This document shows positions 9,045 to 18,948 of a stretch of DNA of 64,000 nucleotides, piece after piece. The notes beneath the pieces are model-generated. The model did not search any database and was not told where the DNA came from. It worked only from the letters and a program-made list of their open reading frames with translations. The first letter of the stretch is position 1. Every line of letters begins with the position of its first letter. A program made the translations under genes and the position numbers. Origin of the DNA: Verrucomicrobiia bacterium (lineage in GTDB: Bacteria > Verrucomicrobiota > Verrucomicrobiia > Limisphaerales > JADLHS01); contig JAHCLO010000018.1 in the NCBI GenBank assembly GCA_026125285.1, positions 62,001 through 126,000 of the forward strand. Direction: 5' to 3'.

Positions 9045-9659
9045 ATGAAATCAGCCGTCACCGCCAAAGCCAAGAAATCCAGGATAAGAGTTGCGCCAAT
9101 CTGCCCATCCCGGTTTTCTCCAGCCGCGCCGCTCGAAGGCTATGAGGCCTGCAAAAGAGAGGTGGCGGTGTGTATGGGGCGCTTCTTTGTTCGATACTTC
9201 ACGCGCCTGTATCATGAATTCGAGGGCGATCTGGCTCTGATTATTGTCCTGGGCGAGATCGGCCATCACAACACTTGCCAGTTATTCGCCGCCAGGAATC
9301 CGCAGGGGAGCCGGCACCACGCGTTCGGAGACACAGCTGAAGGCTGGAATCAGCTCGTCCCCTGCAATGCATTTTCTTTGAGTGCCGCCACCGGGATTCC
9401 GCGCGAGACCGTCCGCAGGAAGATTGCCACCTTGGTCAAGCGCGGCTGGATCAAACGCAACGACAGAGGCGAAGTATTCATAGTCCCAGCAGTGGGTGAA
9501 CATTTCATGCCGGACTTCAACCTGCAGGTTCTGCGGGAAATCCTGGCGCTAGGTGATGAACTCGGCGCACTCCTGGCGAAAGGAAGGCGGGCGACACGTG
9601 ATTCAGCACAAGAACCAGGCAAACGGGCTAACCCCGAGCTCCCCACCAGAATGGCCTAA
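9045..9659 (+). CDS. winged-helix transcriptional regulator, probable local regulator of the efflux operon
   Basis: 204 residues. Residues about 110-160 form a helix-turn-helix with wing: SLSAATGIPRETVRRKIATL followed by VKRGWIKRNDRGEVFIVP. This matches the DNA-binding half of Crp/MarR-like wHTH proteins. The N-terminal part (residues 40-100) is helical without a recognisable ligand domain. The gene lies 240 bp upstream of, and points the same way as, an RND efflux operon, where regulators of that operon are commonly found; the link is inferred from position only. The last 30 residues are Arg/Ala/Pro-rich and likely disordered. Confidence 0.7.
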   Translation: MKSAVTAKAKKSRIRVAPICPSRFSPAAPLEGYEACKREVAVCMGRFFVRYFTRLYHEFEGDLALIIVLGEIGHHNTCQLFAARNPQGSRHHAFGDTAEGWNQLVPCNAFSLSAATGIPRETVRRKIATLVKRGWIKRNDRGEVFIVPAVGEHFMPDFNLQVLREILALGDELGALLAKGRRATRDSAQEPGKRANPELPTRMA

Positions 9660-9899
9660 CATTCCAATCCGATGAACGAACCCCAGCCTGCCCTGAACCG
9701 TCACAAATTTGCTCCGCCAGCCCCTGAACCAAGGCCTTGCATTAACCACCACGCCGTTGATCACCCAGACCTGCTTCCAAGCATCAAGGCGTCGTCGCCG
9801 GACAGAATTGTCGGGGCGCACTTCCGAGACAGCGCCCTAACCTCACGTGGCAAGCAACCCTTCGTAGTATCTCAATCTCTCAATGACACAGAACCCTCA

Positions 9900-11144
9900 A
9901 TGCCTTTTTTGCCGAAACAACCCGGACACAAACCCACCGCACCTCGTCAGACTCGTCCCCTGCACGCGATACGTGAACTCTGGAATCGCGGTTGCCGGGT
10001 TTCCAGCTTCATCGGCCTCCTGGGTCTGGCCGGCGGCCTGACGGGATGCAGCGATGCTCCATCGCCACCGCAGGGCTTTGCCCAGCCGGTGGTCGCCGCT
10101 CCGGTGCTGGTTCGCGACCAACCGATCTATGTCGAGAACATCGGGCAGACGCGTGGGGCGCAGGATGTGGAGATTCGGGCTCGGGTGGCGGGCTTCCTCG
10201 AGTCGGTGAACTTCACGGAAGGCACGTTCGTCACCAACGGCATGTTGCTTTACACGATTGATGCCGCTCCGTTCCGGGCCGCGCTTGCTCAGGCGCACGG
10301 CCTGCTCGCGCAAGCGGAGGCGACGTGGCAAAAATCTCAGCGCGACACAAATCGCCTTGGACCGCTCTGGGAGAAGAACGCCATCTCGCGGCAGCAATAC
10401 GACGATGCTGTGGCCGCCGAGCGCGCTTCGGCCGCCAATGTGCAGGCCGCCCAAGCCGCGGTGGACACGGCCAGAATCCAACTGGATTACACCACGATTC
10501 ATGCGCCCATTGACGGGATCGTCGGCAAGACTGAAGTGAAGGCCGGCAATCTGGTCGGCCAGGGCCAGGCCACCTTGCTCACCACGATCTCCAGCGTGGA
10601 CCCCATCCGGTTGCGTTTCAGCGTGAGCGAACGGGACTACCTTGCTTGGCGGCGCACCCACAGCCTCGCCCAACCCGTAACGGAGAAAGCGAGGGGCGAA
10701 TTTGAACTCCTTCTCGCCGATGGCACCATGCATCCTCACCGCGGGGACATTGTCTTTGCGGATCGGGAGGTGGATGCCCGCACGGGGACGCTGCTCTTGG
10801 AGGTGGCGTTTCCCAACCCGGAGCGGATTGTTCGCCCGGGGCAGTTCGGACGCGTGCGCTTTCCACTGGAGATAATTCCTGACGCGGTGCTGGTGCCGCA
10901 GCGCGCGGTGCAGGAACTGCAGGCCAATTTCTCGGTGTTCATCGTGACGCCGGAGAACACGGCCCAAACGCGCCGGATCGAACCCGGCCCGCGCGTGGGC
11001 CCGCTCCTGGTTGTTCGTTCCGGACTACAGGCTGGAGACAAAGTTGTGATTGAAGGCATTCAGAAACTGCAGGACAGGATGCCCCTGGCAGTCACCTGGA
11101 CGAACCTCGCATCCACCGTGAGCGTCGCCGGTGACCCGCCTTGA
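9900..11144 (+). CDS. RND efflux periplasmic adaptor (membrane fusion lipoprotein)
   Basis: About 414 residues from the chosen ATG. The lipobox LAGGLTGC puts the lipidated Cys near residue 50, so the N-terminus is longer than usual; an upstream ATG at 9672 would add 76 residues without signal character. The lipoyl/barrel-sandwich halves are VEIRARVAGFLESVNFTEGT and LDYTTIHAPIDGIVGKTEVK, and the coiled-coil hairpin between them is Ala/Gln-rich. These are the hallmarks of AcrA/MexA-type adaptors that connect an inner membrane RND pump to an outer membrane channel. It is the first gene of the efflux operon. Confidence 0.9.
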   Translation: MPFLPKQPGHKPTAPRQTRPLHAIRELWNRGCRVSSFIGLLGLAGGLTGCSDAPSPPQGFAQPVVAAPVLVRDQPIYVENIGQTRGAQDVEIRARVAGFLESVNFTEGTFVTNGMLLYTIDAAPFRAALAQAHGLLAQAEATWQKSQRDTNRLGPLWEKNAISRQQYDDAVAAERASAANVQAAQAAVDTARIQLDYTTIHAPIDGIVGKTEVKAGNLVGQGQATLLTTISSVDPIRLRFSVSERDYLAWRRTHSLAQPVTEKARGEFELLLADGTMHPHRGDIVFADREVDARTGTLLLEVAFPNPERIVRPGQFGRVRFPLEIIPDAVLVPQRAVQELQANFSVFIVTPENTAQTRRIEPGPRVGPLLVVRSGLQAGDKVVIEGIQKLQDRMPLAVTWTNLASTVSVAGDPP

Positions 11145-11200
11145 GGCGTTTGTTCTCCGACATTGTGCATCAGACTGTGAACCTCAGACTTCCCTAAACG

Positions 11201-14200
11201 ATGGCCAACTTTTTCATCCGCCGGCCCGTGGTGGCCATGGTCATCTCGATCCTGCTGGTGCTGGTCGGGACGGCGGCATTGCTCCAGTTGCCGGTCGAGC
11301 AATACCCGCAACTGGCCCCGCCCAACATTCAGGTGACTGCCACGTATCCGGGGGCCAGCGCTGAGGCGGTCGAGCAATCCGTTGCCACGCCCATCGAGCA
11401 GCAGGTCAATGGCGTGGACAACATGCTCTACATGAAATCGCTCAATTCGAGCGACGGGCGCGTGTTGCTGAACGTGACCTTCCAAGTCGGCACGGACCTC
11501 GACGTGGCGAATACGCTCACGCAGAACCGCGTGGCGCAGGCGCAGTCCCGCCTCCCGCAGGAGGTCGTCCAGCAGGGCGTGACGGTAAAGAAGGTCAATC
11601 CATCCATCCTGATGGTCGTATCCCTCTACTCGCCCCAGGGCACGTACGACGACTTGTTCCTCAACAACTACGCGGTGCTGAACGTGAAGGACGCGCTGCT
11701 CCGCGTGAAGGGGGTTTCGCAGGTGGAACTCGCCGGCGGCGCGGAATACGGCATGCGCATCTGGCTCGCGCCCGACAAGCTGGCGGCGCTGGAATTGACG
11801 CCAGCCGACGTGATTGGCGCCATCAAGCAACAGAACATCCAGGCGCCCGCCGGCCAGATCGGCGCGTCGCCTTCACGGCTGGATCAGGAGTTCACCTATA
11901 CCGTCCGCGCCCCGGGCCGGTTCAGCACGCCGGAGGAGTTCGGCGAAATTCTCGTGCGCACGACCGATGAAGGACGTCAGGTGCGCGTAAAGGACGTGGC
12001 GCGAGTGGAATTGGGCGGGGAGTTCTACAAGTCGTTCGGCGCCTTTAACGGCCGGCCCGCCGGCGTCCTGCTGATCTATCTGCTGCCGGGCGCGAACCAA
12101 ATTGAAAGCGCCGCGGGCATTTATTCAACGCTCGACGAGCTTAAACGTTTCTTTCCCGACGACGTGGATTACGCAATCAGCTATGACACCACGCCCGCCG
12201 TGCGCGAATCCATCAAGGGGATTGTCCACACGCTCTTTGAGGCGGTGGTGCTGGTGGTGCTGGTCGTTTTCATTTTCCTCCAGAACTTCCGCGCCACGTT
12301 CATCCCGCTGCTGGCCGTGCCGGTGTCTCTGCTTGGCACGTTTGCCATGTTCCCGCTGCTCGGCTTCTCGGTGAACACGCTCTCGCTCTTCGGCATGGTA
12401 CTGGCCATCGGAATCGTGGTGGACGACGCCATCGTTGTGGTCGAAGCCGCGATGCATCATATCGAACACGGCATGTCTCCGAAGGACGCGACCGTGCAGG
12501 CGATGAAGGAAGTTTCCGGGCCGGTCATCGGCATCGGTCTCATTCTCGCGTCGGTGTTCATTCCGGTGGCCTTCCTCGGCGGGTTGGTGGGTCAGCTTTA
12601 CCAGCAGTTTGCACTCACCATTGCCATCGCGGTGCTCATCTCAGCCTTCAACGCCCTGTCCCTCAGCCCGGCGCTGGCGGCGCTGCTGCTCAAGCCGCAT
12701 TCCGCCGGCAAGGGATGGCTCGGAAGATTTTTCGGCGGCTTCAATCGGATGTTTGAGGCCACCACCAATGGCTACGTGCGCATTGCGGCCATGCTGGCGC
12801 GCAAGGCCGTGTTGAGCTTGGTCATCCTCGGCGTCGTAACCGCCGGGGCGGGCGGCTTCGCAAAGATCATCCCCGGCGGCTTTGTCCCGGAAGAGGACCA
12901 GGGCATTCTGATGGTGAACGTGCAGTTGCCCAACGGCGCGTCCCTGGAACGCACGAAACAGGTTTGCCGCAAGGTGGACGCGATCCTCGAAGCGACGCCC
13001 GGGGTCGAGCGCTTCAATGTCATTGGCGGCATGTCCTTTCTGAGCGCCACCTACACGCCGAACGCCGCTTCCTACTTTGTCCGGCTCAAGGACTGGAAGG
13101 AGCGCAAAACGCCGGAGACCTGCATGGAGGGCATCTTGAAACGGTTGGGCGGGCAGTTGATGGCGCTGCCGGACTGCATCGCGTTTCCGTTCACCCCGCC
13201 GACCTTGCCGGGGTTCGGGGCGGCCGGTGGGTTTAGTTTCGTACTGCAGGACCGCAGCGGCACGCTCAGTGTAGCCGAGTTGGGCCAGGAAGCGTTCCGC
13301 TTCATGGCCGAAGCCCGCAAGCGTCCGGAACTAACCGGCCTGTTTACCGTGTTTGATCCGCGTTCGCCTCAGATTGAACTCGATCTGGATCGCGAGAAGG
13401 TCAGCAAGCTCGGCGTTCCCATCAACGACGTGTTCAATACCCTGCAAGCCTCGCTCGGAGGCGCGTATGTGAACGACTTCAACCGTTTTGGCCGCCTGTA
13501 TCGCGTCTTCGTGCAGGCGGAAGCCGATTTCCGGCAGAAACCGGAGGACATCGGCCAGTTCCATGTGCGCAGTGCGACCACGGGAGAAATGATTCCGCTC
13601 TCCACGTTGGTTACGGTGAAGCCCGTTTCCGGCACGGAACTCACCACGCGCTATAACCTGCTCCGCTCCGTGGAGATGAGCGGGAGCGCCGCGCCGGGCT
13701 ATAGTTCCGCGCAGGCCATGAAGGCGTTGGAGGAAGTGGCCGCTCAAGTCCTGCCGCGCGAGATGGGGCATGATTTCACCGGCTTGTCGTATCAGGAAAA
13801 GAACGCGCCGAGTCCGCTGCCCACATTCGTGCTGGCCGTGGTGTTCGTGTTCCTGCTGCTGGCCGCGCTTTACGAAAGCTGGTCGCTGCCCTGGAGCGTG
13901 CTGCTTGGCACGCCGCTCGTGGCACTGGGCGCATTCTTTGGGGTGTGGTTGCGCGGTTTCGACAACAACGTCTTTGTGCAGATCGGCCTCGTCATGCTCA
14001 TTGGTCTGGCGGCGAAAAACGCGATCCTGATTGTCGAGTTCGCGAAGATGAAGAAGGAAGAGGGCAGGACCGTGCTCGACGCCGCGGTGGAAGCGGCCCG
14101 ACTGCGTTTTCGCCCGATTCTGATGACGGCGTTCGCGTTCATCATGGGCGTCGTGCCGCTGATGCTGGCTAGCGGTTCCGGCGCCAATTCGCGGCAAATC

Positions 14201-14371
14201 ATGGGGTCGGCGGTGTTCTCGGGAATGTTGATCGCGACCCTTGCCGGCGTATTTATCATCCCCGCGCTCTATGTGGTCGTGGAAAAACTCAGCGGCGGGG
14301 ACAAGGCCGGGTCGAAGTCCGCTTCCGCGCCGCCTGCCGCCGGGCATGGGGCGAAAGGAGGTGCAGCGTGA
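11201..14371 (+). CDS. RND multidrug efflux permease, HAE-1 (AcrB-like) family
   Basis: 1056 residues, the normal length for AcrB-type pumps. It begins MANFFIRRPVVAMVISILLV with the FI-RPV signature. The expected arrangement is visible: TM1, a porter loop (IEQQVNGVDNMLYMKS), the central helices with the proton-relay region (GMVLAIGIVVDDAIVVVEAA, containing the two Asp of TM4), a second periplasmic loop and TM7-12 (GLAAKNAILIVEFA). It is a drug/proton antiporter of the inner membrane. The last codons overlap the GTG start of the outer membrane factor gene. Confidence 0.95.
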   Translation: MANFFIRRPVVAMVISILLVLVGTAALLQLPVEQYPQLAPPNIQVTATYPGASAEAVEQSVATPIEQQVNGVDNMLYMKSLNSSDGRVLLNVTFQVGTDLDVANTLTQNRVAQAQSRLPQEVVQQGVTVKKVNPSILMVVSLYSPQGTYDDLFLNNYAVLNVKDALLRVKGVSQVELAGGAEYGMRIWLAPDKLAALELTPADVIGAIKQQNIQAPAGQIGASPSRLDQEFTYTVRAPGRFSTPEEFGEILVRTTDEGRQVRVKDVARVELGGEFYKSFGAFNGRPAGVLLIYLLPGANQIESAAGIYSTLDELKRFFPDDVDYAISYDTTPAVRESIKGIVHTLFEAVVLVVLVVFIFLQNFRATFIPLLAVPVSLLGTFAMFPLLGFSVNTLSLFGMVLAIGIVVDDAIVVVEAAMHHIEHGMSPKDATVQAMKEVSGPVIGIGLILASVFIPVAFLGGLVGQLYQQFALTIAIAVLISAFNALSLSPALAALLLKPHSAGKGWLGRFFGGFNRMFEATTNGYVRIAAMLARKAVLSLVILGVVTAGAGGFAKIIPGGFVPEEDQGILMVNVQLPNGASLERTKQVCRKVDAILEATPGVERFNVIGGMSFLSATYTPNAASYFVRLKDWKERKTPETCMEGILKRLGGQLMALPDCIAFPFTPPTLPGFGAAGGFSFVLQDRSGTLSVAELGQEAFRFMAEARKRPELTGLFTVFDPRSPQIELDLDREKVSKLGVPINDVFNTLQASLGGAYVNDFNRFGRLYRVFVQAEADFRQKPEDIGQFHVRSATTGEMIPLSTLVTVKPVSGTELTTRYNLLRSVEMSGSAAPGYSSAQAMKALEEVAAQVLPREMGHDFTGLSYQEKNAPSPLPTFVLAVVFVFLLLAALYESWSLPWSVLLGTPLVALGAFFGVWLRGFDNNVFVQIGLVMLIGLAAKNAILIVEFAKMKKEEGRTVLDAAVEAARLRFRPILMTAFAFIMGVVPLMLASGSGANSRQIMGSAVFSGMLIATLAGVFIIPALYVVVEKLSGGDKAGSKSASAPPAAGHGAKGGAA
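14354..14361 (+). promoter_or_regulatory. strong ribosome binding site before a GTG start
   Basis: AAAGGAGG lies inside the end of the pump gene, 6 bp before GTG at 14368. The GTG overlaps the pump's TGA stop (GTGA), which indicates translational coupling and decides the start of the outer membrane factor. Confidence 0.75.
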
Positions 14372-15789
14372 ACCGGGTGTTTTCAGTTTGCTGCCTGGGC
14401 GCGGCACTGCTCTGCGGCTGCACAATGGGGCCGAACTACCAGCGCCCGGAAGTCACAACCCCGGCGGGCTGGCGCACGCCGGTTTCAACGGCGGACTCAC
14501 TGGCCAACCTGGCTTGGTGGGACTTTTACCAGGACCCAACGCTGACAAATCTCATCGCCACCGCGCTGGCCAACAATCACGACCTGCGCCTTGCCGCGGC
14601 ACGAATTGAGGAAGCCATGGCCGGTTACCGGGCGCAACGCGCGTTGTTCCTCCCTGCTTTGGACGCTTCCGGAAACTGGACGCGCACCCGTTCCGGCTAC
14701 ACCGGCGCGACCGGCAACAACTTCGATGTCTTCGGTCTGCTTTCGTATGAAGTGGATGTGTGGGGACGCCTGCGCCGCCTCACCGAGGCGTCCCGCGCCC
14801 AACTGCTCGCCAGCGAGGAAGGCCGCAGAGCAGTTTACATCGGTCTGGTCGCCAGCGTGGCGGTGAACTACTTCAACCTGCGCGCGTTGGATGAGCAACT
14901 GGAGATTGCCCGTCACACGCTCGCCACGCGCACCAATTCGCTCGAACTCACGCGCATCAAGCTCTCCGAGCAGGATGGCAAAGGCTTCGGCATTGTTTCC
15001 GAATTGGATGTGAAGCAGGCCGAAACCCAGGTCCACACGGCTCGGGCAACGATCGCGAGTCTGGAGCGCGCCGTTGCCATCGCCGAGAACGGATTAAGCG
15101 TCTTGCTCGGCAAAAATCCCGGGCCAATCGAACGCGGCGCACCGCTCGCTGGTCAGCGGCAACCCATGGAAATCCCCGCCGGCTTGCCCTCCGAGCTTCT
15201 GGTGCGTCGTCCGGACCTTCGCGCCGCGGAACAAAACCTCATCACCGCCAACGCCAACATTGGCGCGGCGCGCGCGGCGTATTTCCCAACGATTTCGCTC
15301 ACGGCGGCGCTGGGACTGCAAAGCCTTGAACTGGACGATTTGTTTCATCCCGGCCTTTCCCGGGCCTGGAAATTTGCGCCGCAAATCGCCGGCCCCGTCT
15401 TTCGCGGTGGACAAATTCGCGCGGGCGTGCGCGCTTCGGAGGCCCGGCAGCAGGCCGCGCTGGCCACGTATGAACAGGCGATTCAGAGCGCGTTTCGTGA
15501 AGTGGACGACGCGCTGGTCAGCGTCGCCAAACTGCGCGAACAACTCAGCGCGCAGGAAGCCAATCTCGCCGCCGAGCGCCAGCGCCTGGAACTCTCGCGT
15601 CTGCGTTACGAAGGCGGCGTGGCCAGTTATAGTGACGTGCTCGATGCGGAGCGATTTGCGTTTAGCGCCGAACTGGATGCCGTCAACACCCGCGCCGAGC
15701 TTTTGTCCGCCGTTGCGCAACTCTACAAGGCGCTGGGCGGTGGCTGGGACCGCATGGCAACGGCTCCTTTCAACACGGCCCGGCCGTGA
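14368..15789 (+). CDS. outer membrane efflux lipoprotein, NodT/OprM family
   Basis: 473 residues starting at GTG. The lipobox LLCGCTMGPNYQRPEV is typical of NodT-family outer membrane factors. Two outer-membrane-efflux-protein repeats follow: the region around LAWWDFYQDPTLTNLIATAL and NNHDLRLAAARIEEA, and the second half with RRPDLRAAEQNLITANANIG and GPVFRGGQIRAGV. It forms the trimeric channel that docks with the adaptor and pump encoded just upstream, so the three genes make a complete tripartite exporter. The substrate is unknown. Confidence 0.93.
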   Translation: MNRVFSVCCLGAALLCGCTMGPNYQRPEVTTPAGWRTPVSTADSLANLAWWDFYQDPTLTNLIATALANNHDLRLAAARIEEAMAGYRAQRALFLPALDASGNWTRTRSGYTGATGNNFDVFGLLSYEVDVWGRLRRLTEASRAQLLASEEGRRAVYIGLVASVAVNYFNLRALDEQLEIARHTLATRTNSLELTRIKLSEQDGKGFGIVSELDVKQAETQVHTARATIASLERAVAIAENGLSVLLGKNPGPIERGAPLAGQRQPMEIPAGLPSELLVRRPDLRAAEQNLITANANIGAARAAYFPTISLTAALGLQSLELDDLFHPGLSRAWKFAPQIAGPVFRGGQIRAGVRASEARQQAALATYEQAIQSAFREVDDALVSVAKLREQLSAQEANLAAERQRLELSRLRYEGGVASYSDVLDAERFAFSAELDAVNTRAELLSAVAQLYKALGGGWDRMATAPFNTARP

Positions 15790-15822
15790 TGTAATCGCGA
15801 TGAAAACCAAATGCCTCGAACC

Positions 15823-16242
15823 ATGAAACCCGAACACTTGCGTGCGCTCACCAATCACTTTCAGGATGTGCGCCTGATCAGCCTGCGGAATTGGAAGGTC
15901 GCTGCTGAAATTGAACCCCGCGATGTGGGCGGCCCTTACGTCGTGCTGCAGGAGGGTTACGACCCGCAGGACTTGCAGATGCGAGGCGATGAGTTTCTGT
16001 TGGGACGGTCGGGCCAATGGTTATCCACGGGCCTGTTCCTGAAGTTGCCGGTGGAATTGCGCCGGGCGGAGTTTGTTTTCGGCACCGCGGCTGAAGTCAT
16101 GAAGGCACTCGAAACCCTTCCCGGTCGCGCTTTGGTTTGGCGAACCGGTTACGAGACTTCTCTGGCACCGGAAGTATCGCAGGACGAACTCAACACTGCC
16201 TTCCTTTTCGCAAGACAGAATTCGGCATGCGGCGATGCTTGA
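15823..16242 (+). CDS. conserved-looking hypothetical protein
   Basis: About 139 residues, cytoplasmic, no signal peptide or membrane helix. It starts MKPEHLRALTNHFQDVRLIS; a Met four codons upstream is also possible. Mixed alpha/beta composition and normal codon use suggest a real gene. It lies 33 bp after the outer membrane factor in the same direction and may be the last gene of the efflux operon. I recognise no family. Confidence 0.55.
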   Translation: MKPEHLRALTNHFQDVRLISLRNWKVAAEIEPRDVGGPYVVLQEGYDPQDLQMRGDEFLLGRSGQWLSTGLFLKLPVELRRAEFVFGTAAEVMKALETLPGRALVWRTGYETSLAPEVSQDELNTAFLFARQNSACGDA

Positions 16243-16403
16243 GACGGACAAACGGCCTGATTGGTTCGCTGCAGGATCGCCCAATCCCGAGGAAGGGAAG
16301 ATAACCTGATTTATCCGGTTGAGGCGAACCGGCCTGAATGCCTGACCGGCAAAAAGGCTCAATCTTCCGGGAGATTTGTTTCCATGGCGCGACGTTGAGG
16401 GTT

Positions 16404-17741
16404 CTACAATTGCCAACCTTCCCGATAGGGTCTGCGGATAAACTTGTCGGCCTCGGGCGCGTTGGTTGCTTTCATTTGCTGCGCATCCCAAACCAGTTTC
16501 TTGCCGACGCGATAAGCCACGTTGCCCAAGTGATTGGCTTCAGTCAGCCAGCCGGAGTATTCGAAATTGGCGCTGCATGATTTACCGGTCTTGCAGGCGT
16601 GCAGCCATTCCTCATGATGACCGGACACGCGCGGGATCGTGGGTGAGGGTCGTTCAAATCCCGCAAACTCCTTCTCTGGCAATAGCACGTGCTTGAAGTA
16701 ATCGGAAAGAATCATGCCCTTGCGACCGATGAACAGACAACCGCTGTCCCACTTGGGAATGTCGCCGCTTCTCCAAATGTCCGGTTTGTTTTCACCTTGA
16801 TGCCAGGTGAGTTTCACGGGCGGCATGTCGCCGCGGGCGCCGTATTCGTAGGTGGCGCTCATCGAGGCGGGCGCGATTTCCGGATGCGGCGGCGGCCCGC
16901 TGGCTTCGATGGTCAGTGGCGCTTGCAGCTTGAGCGCCCAGAAAGCGAGATCGTTCCAATGGCTGCCCAGGTCACTCATCGTGCCGCTGCCAAAATCCCA
17001 CCAGCGATACCACTTCGGGCCGGGGAAATAGACGTTGTTGAACGGACGAAACGGCGCCGGGCCCAGCCAGAGATCCCAGTCCAATCCTTCCGGCACGGGA
17101 TGGGTTTCCGTTGGTCGTTCCGTCACAAACACGATGTCCTTGTGTTGCTTCGCGTCGGCCTCGCTCTGTAATCCCCACGCCCGCCCCACCCAGACATGCG
17201 CCTCATGCACCGGCCCGATGATGCCGCTCTGCACCAATTCGACGACCTGCCGGTAATTCTCCGTCGCATGAATCTGAACGCCCATCTGCGTGACGACCTT
17301 GGCCTGGGCCGCGGCTTCACGAACCTTCCGCGCTTCCCAGATATTGTGTGTGAGCGGCTTCTCGCAATAGACGTGTTTGCCGAGTTGGAGCGCGGGCATG
17401 GTGGCAAAGGCGTGCGTGTGCTCGCAGGTGCTCACGACCACGCCGTCAAACTCCTTGGCGTGATCGAACACTTTCCGAAAATCGGTAAACTTGCGCGCCT
17501 GCGGAAACTTCTTCGCGGCTGCGTCGAGGCTTCTGGCGTTAACGTCGCAGAGCGCGACGATGTTTTCCGAGGCGACGGCCTGGAGATTGCCGCCGCCGCG
17601 TCCACCGGTGGCAATGATGGCGAGGTTGAGTTTGTTGTTGAGGTTCTGTCCGCGCACGAATGCCGGCGCCACGCCGACGATTGCGGCGGTGGTGAGCAGC
17701 TTGCGGGTGAATTGGCGGCGGGTGAGGAGGGTGGGTTTCAT
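16404..17741 (-). CDS. Tat-exported Gfo/Idh/MocA family oxidoreductase
   Basis: About 445 residues. The N-terminus has a twin-arginine signal ([20 protein letters not shown]) ending near AFVRG, so the folded protein is probably exported with its cofactor. The NAD(P)-binding Rossmann part ([20 protein letters not shown]) and the family signature [14 protein letters not shown] (EKP motif with the catalytic-region Lys) are clear. The C-terminal alpha/beta domain includes [20 protein letters not shown]. Such Tat-exported family members are abundant in Planctomycetes and Verrucomicrobia and act on sugars or sugar derivatives. The frame extends 23 codons upstream but without Tat features. Confidence 0.9.
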   Translation of the reverse strand: MKPTLLTRRQFTRKLLTTAAIVGVAPAFVRGQNLNNKLNLAIIATGGRGGGNLQAVASENIVALCDVNARSLDAAAKKFPQARKFTDFRKVFDHAKEFDGVVVSTCEHTHAFATMPALQLGKHVYCEKPLTHNIWEARKVREAAAQAKVVTQMGVQIHATENYRQVVELVQSGIIGPVHEAHVWVGRAWGLQSEADAKQHKDIVFVTERPTETHPVPEGLDWDLWLGPAPFRPFNNVYFPGPKWYRWWDFGSGTMSDLGSHWNDLAFWALKLQAPLTIEASGPPPHPEIAPASMSATYEYGARGDMPPVKLTWHQGENKPDIWRSGDIPKWDSGCLFIGRKGMILSDYFKHVLLPEKEFAGFERPSPTIPRVSGHHEEWLHACKTGKSCSANFEYSGWLTEANHLGNVAYRVGKKLVWDAQQMKATNAPEADKFIRRPYREGWQL

Positions 17742-17773
17742 AATTTGATTTGAACTTGGCGATACGGCGCTCT

Positions 17774-18136
17774 TTACGTGTCTTCGCCGTCGCTCGCTGG
17801 GAATAAGCACGCAAATTCAGCATCAGAAATCGGTTTCAGCCCAAAACGTGCAACGATCGGATCAGGCACTCGATACATCGCTGACATCCCCTCTTCCATG
17901 CACGCCGAACACAAGGCAACGATATCTTCGCTGGCGGGAATCCGATAGCATTTTGGCGACCATGTGCTCAAGTACCAAGTGTCGGATTGGAGGGACAGCC
18001 AGAAGCTATTACCACGAATTGGCCACACTGGGCCTCGCTGGGTCGAAACGATCAACTGGTCGGGGTTACTCTGCTGTGTGATCAAACCGACCGCGTTAAG
18101 CGCGTCAGCCAAAGTTGAGTACTTTCCGTAGCTCAC
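17774..18136 (-). CDS. hypothetical protein
   Basis: 120 residues starting [20 protein letters not shown], soluble, with Trp-rich middle ([20 protein letters not shown]). It lies 32 bp upstream of the Tat-exported oxidoreductase start, in the same direction, yet shows no relation to it. Composition looks coding. I recognise no family; SMI1/immunity-like or orphan proteins of this size are possible but unsupported. Confidence 0.5.
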   Translation of the reverse strand: MSYGKYSTLADALNAVGLITQQSNPDQLIVSTQRGPVWPIRGNSFWLSLQSDTWYLSTWSPKCYRIPASEDIVALCSACMEEGMSAMYRVPDPIVARFGLKPISDAEFACLFPASDGEDT

Positions 18137-18239
18137 ATTTGCGTCAAGAGAGTCAAGTCAACGCTGGCGTTATGGGCGCCAACCACACGCAGTGTATCCC
18201 ACGGGCCACCGTGTGCAAGGGTTCATGCGCGGCAGCGGA

Positions 18240-18540
18240 GGCGACTACATTTCCACCAGCCGTCCCACACACCGGAGGGTTTTGGACTGCGCCAGTCCTC
18301 TGGCGCTTTTGATCGCGCGCCTGCCTCCGAAAGCGCCGGAAGACCGGCGCACTCCAAGACGCTTCGTGCCCGGGTTACGCCTCGGGCAAGCCTGCTCGAA
18401 TCCCAACGGGATTCCTTCCCAAAGCCCAGGGTTGCGCAGAGCGCGCTACCCTGGGTCAGCGCTCCCCAGAATTCTCCAGCCCCAACGGGGTTGTGGCTAC
18501 TTTGTATCCGCTCCCCGCACGATCCTTTCCGTGACCTCGA
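18240..18540. repeat. dispersed repeat cluster without genes
   Basis: Low-complexity palindromic material: CGCCAGTCCTCTGGCG, AGACCGGCGCACTCCAAGAC, TCCCAACGGGATTCCTTCCC, AAGCCCAGGGTTGCGCAGAG and CCCAACGGGGTTGTGG follow one another. Blocks of this kind recur many times in Verrucomicrobia genomes (from general knowledge, not checked here). No open frame in 18137-18948 has coding character. Confidence 0.5.
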
Positions 18541-18675
18541 CGTAGCGGCGGCTCGGCAGAGCACCGCCATTCCAACCCCAGCCAGTATGCGGCGTTCTAC
18601 CGAGACGCCGCTCCGGTTTATGGCCCGGATGCGCGTCCGCAGTTGAACGTGGGAGCTCTCCATGAACCGCGGCTC

Positions 18676-18743
18676 GGAGCGCGGACAGCCTTGTCCGCGT
18701 GAACCTCGGTATCGGAACTCGCGGACAAGGCTGTCCGCGCTCC
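18676..18743. repeat. near-perfect inverted repeat, 24-bp arms
   Basis: Left arm begins GGAGCGCGGACAGCCTTGTC and the right arm is its exact reverse complement, ending GACAAGGCTGTCCGCGCTCC, with a 20-bp spacer. As RNA it would form a long hairpin. No T-run follows, so it is more likely a dispersed palindromic element than a terminator. Confidence 0.75.
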
Positions 18744-18799
18744 GGGGTTCATGGCCCCAAGGCGCGTCCGTTCTCGGAGATCGAAGCTCTCCATTTACC

Positions 18800-18872
18800 G
18801 GAGCGCCGGTCTCCGACCCGGCGTGAACCTGCGTTTGCCCACCAACCCGCCGGGTCGGGAGACCGGCGCTCC
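18800..18872. repeat. inverted repeat, about 24-bp arms
   Basis: GGAGCGCCGGTCTCCGACCC at the left is mirrored by GGGTCGGGAGACCGGCGCTC at the right, around a spacer of about 24 bp. It lies 57 bp after the previous palindrome and is different in sequence, so two families sit side by side ahead of the TPR gene. Confidence 0.7.
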
Positions 18873-18948
18873 CATCGCGGGCCATGGGTTCAAACCGCGA
18901 AAGGTCGCTTCGGCAAAACTTATCCCTGACCCAAACACCTTTTGATTT

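Noticed and set aside
18240-18872. Possible CRISPR array
   Set aside because: The repeats are palindromes of different sequence and irregular spacing, without identical repeats and unique spacers.
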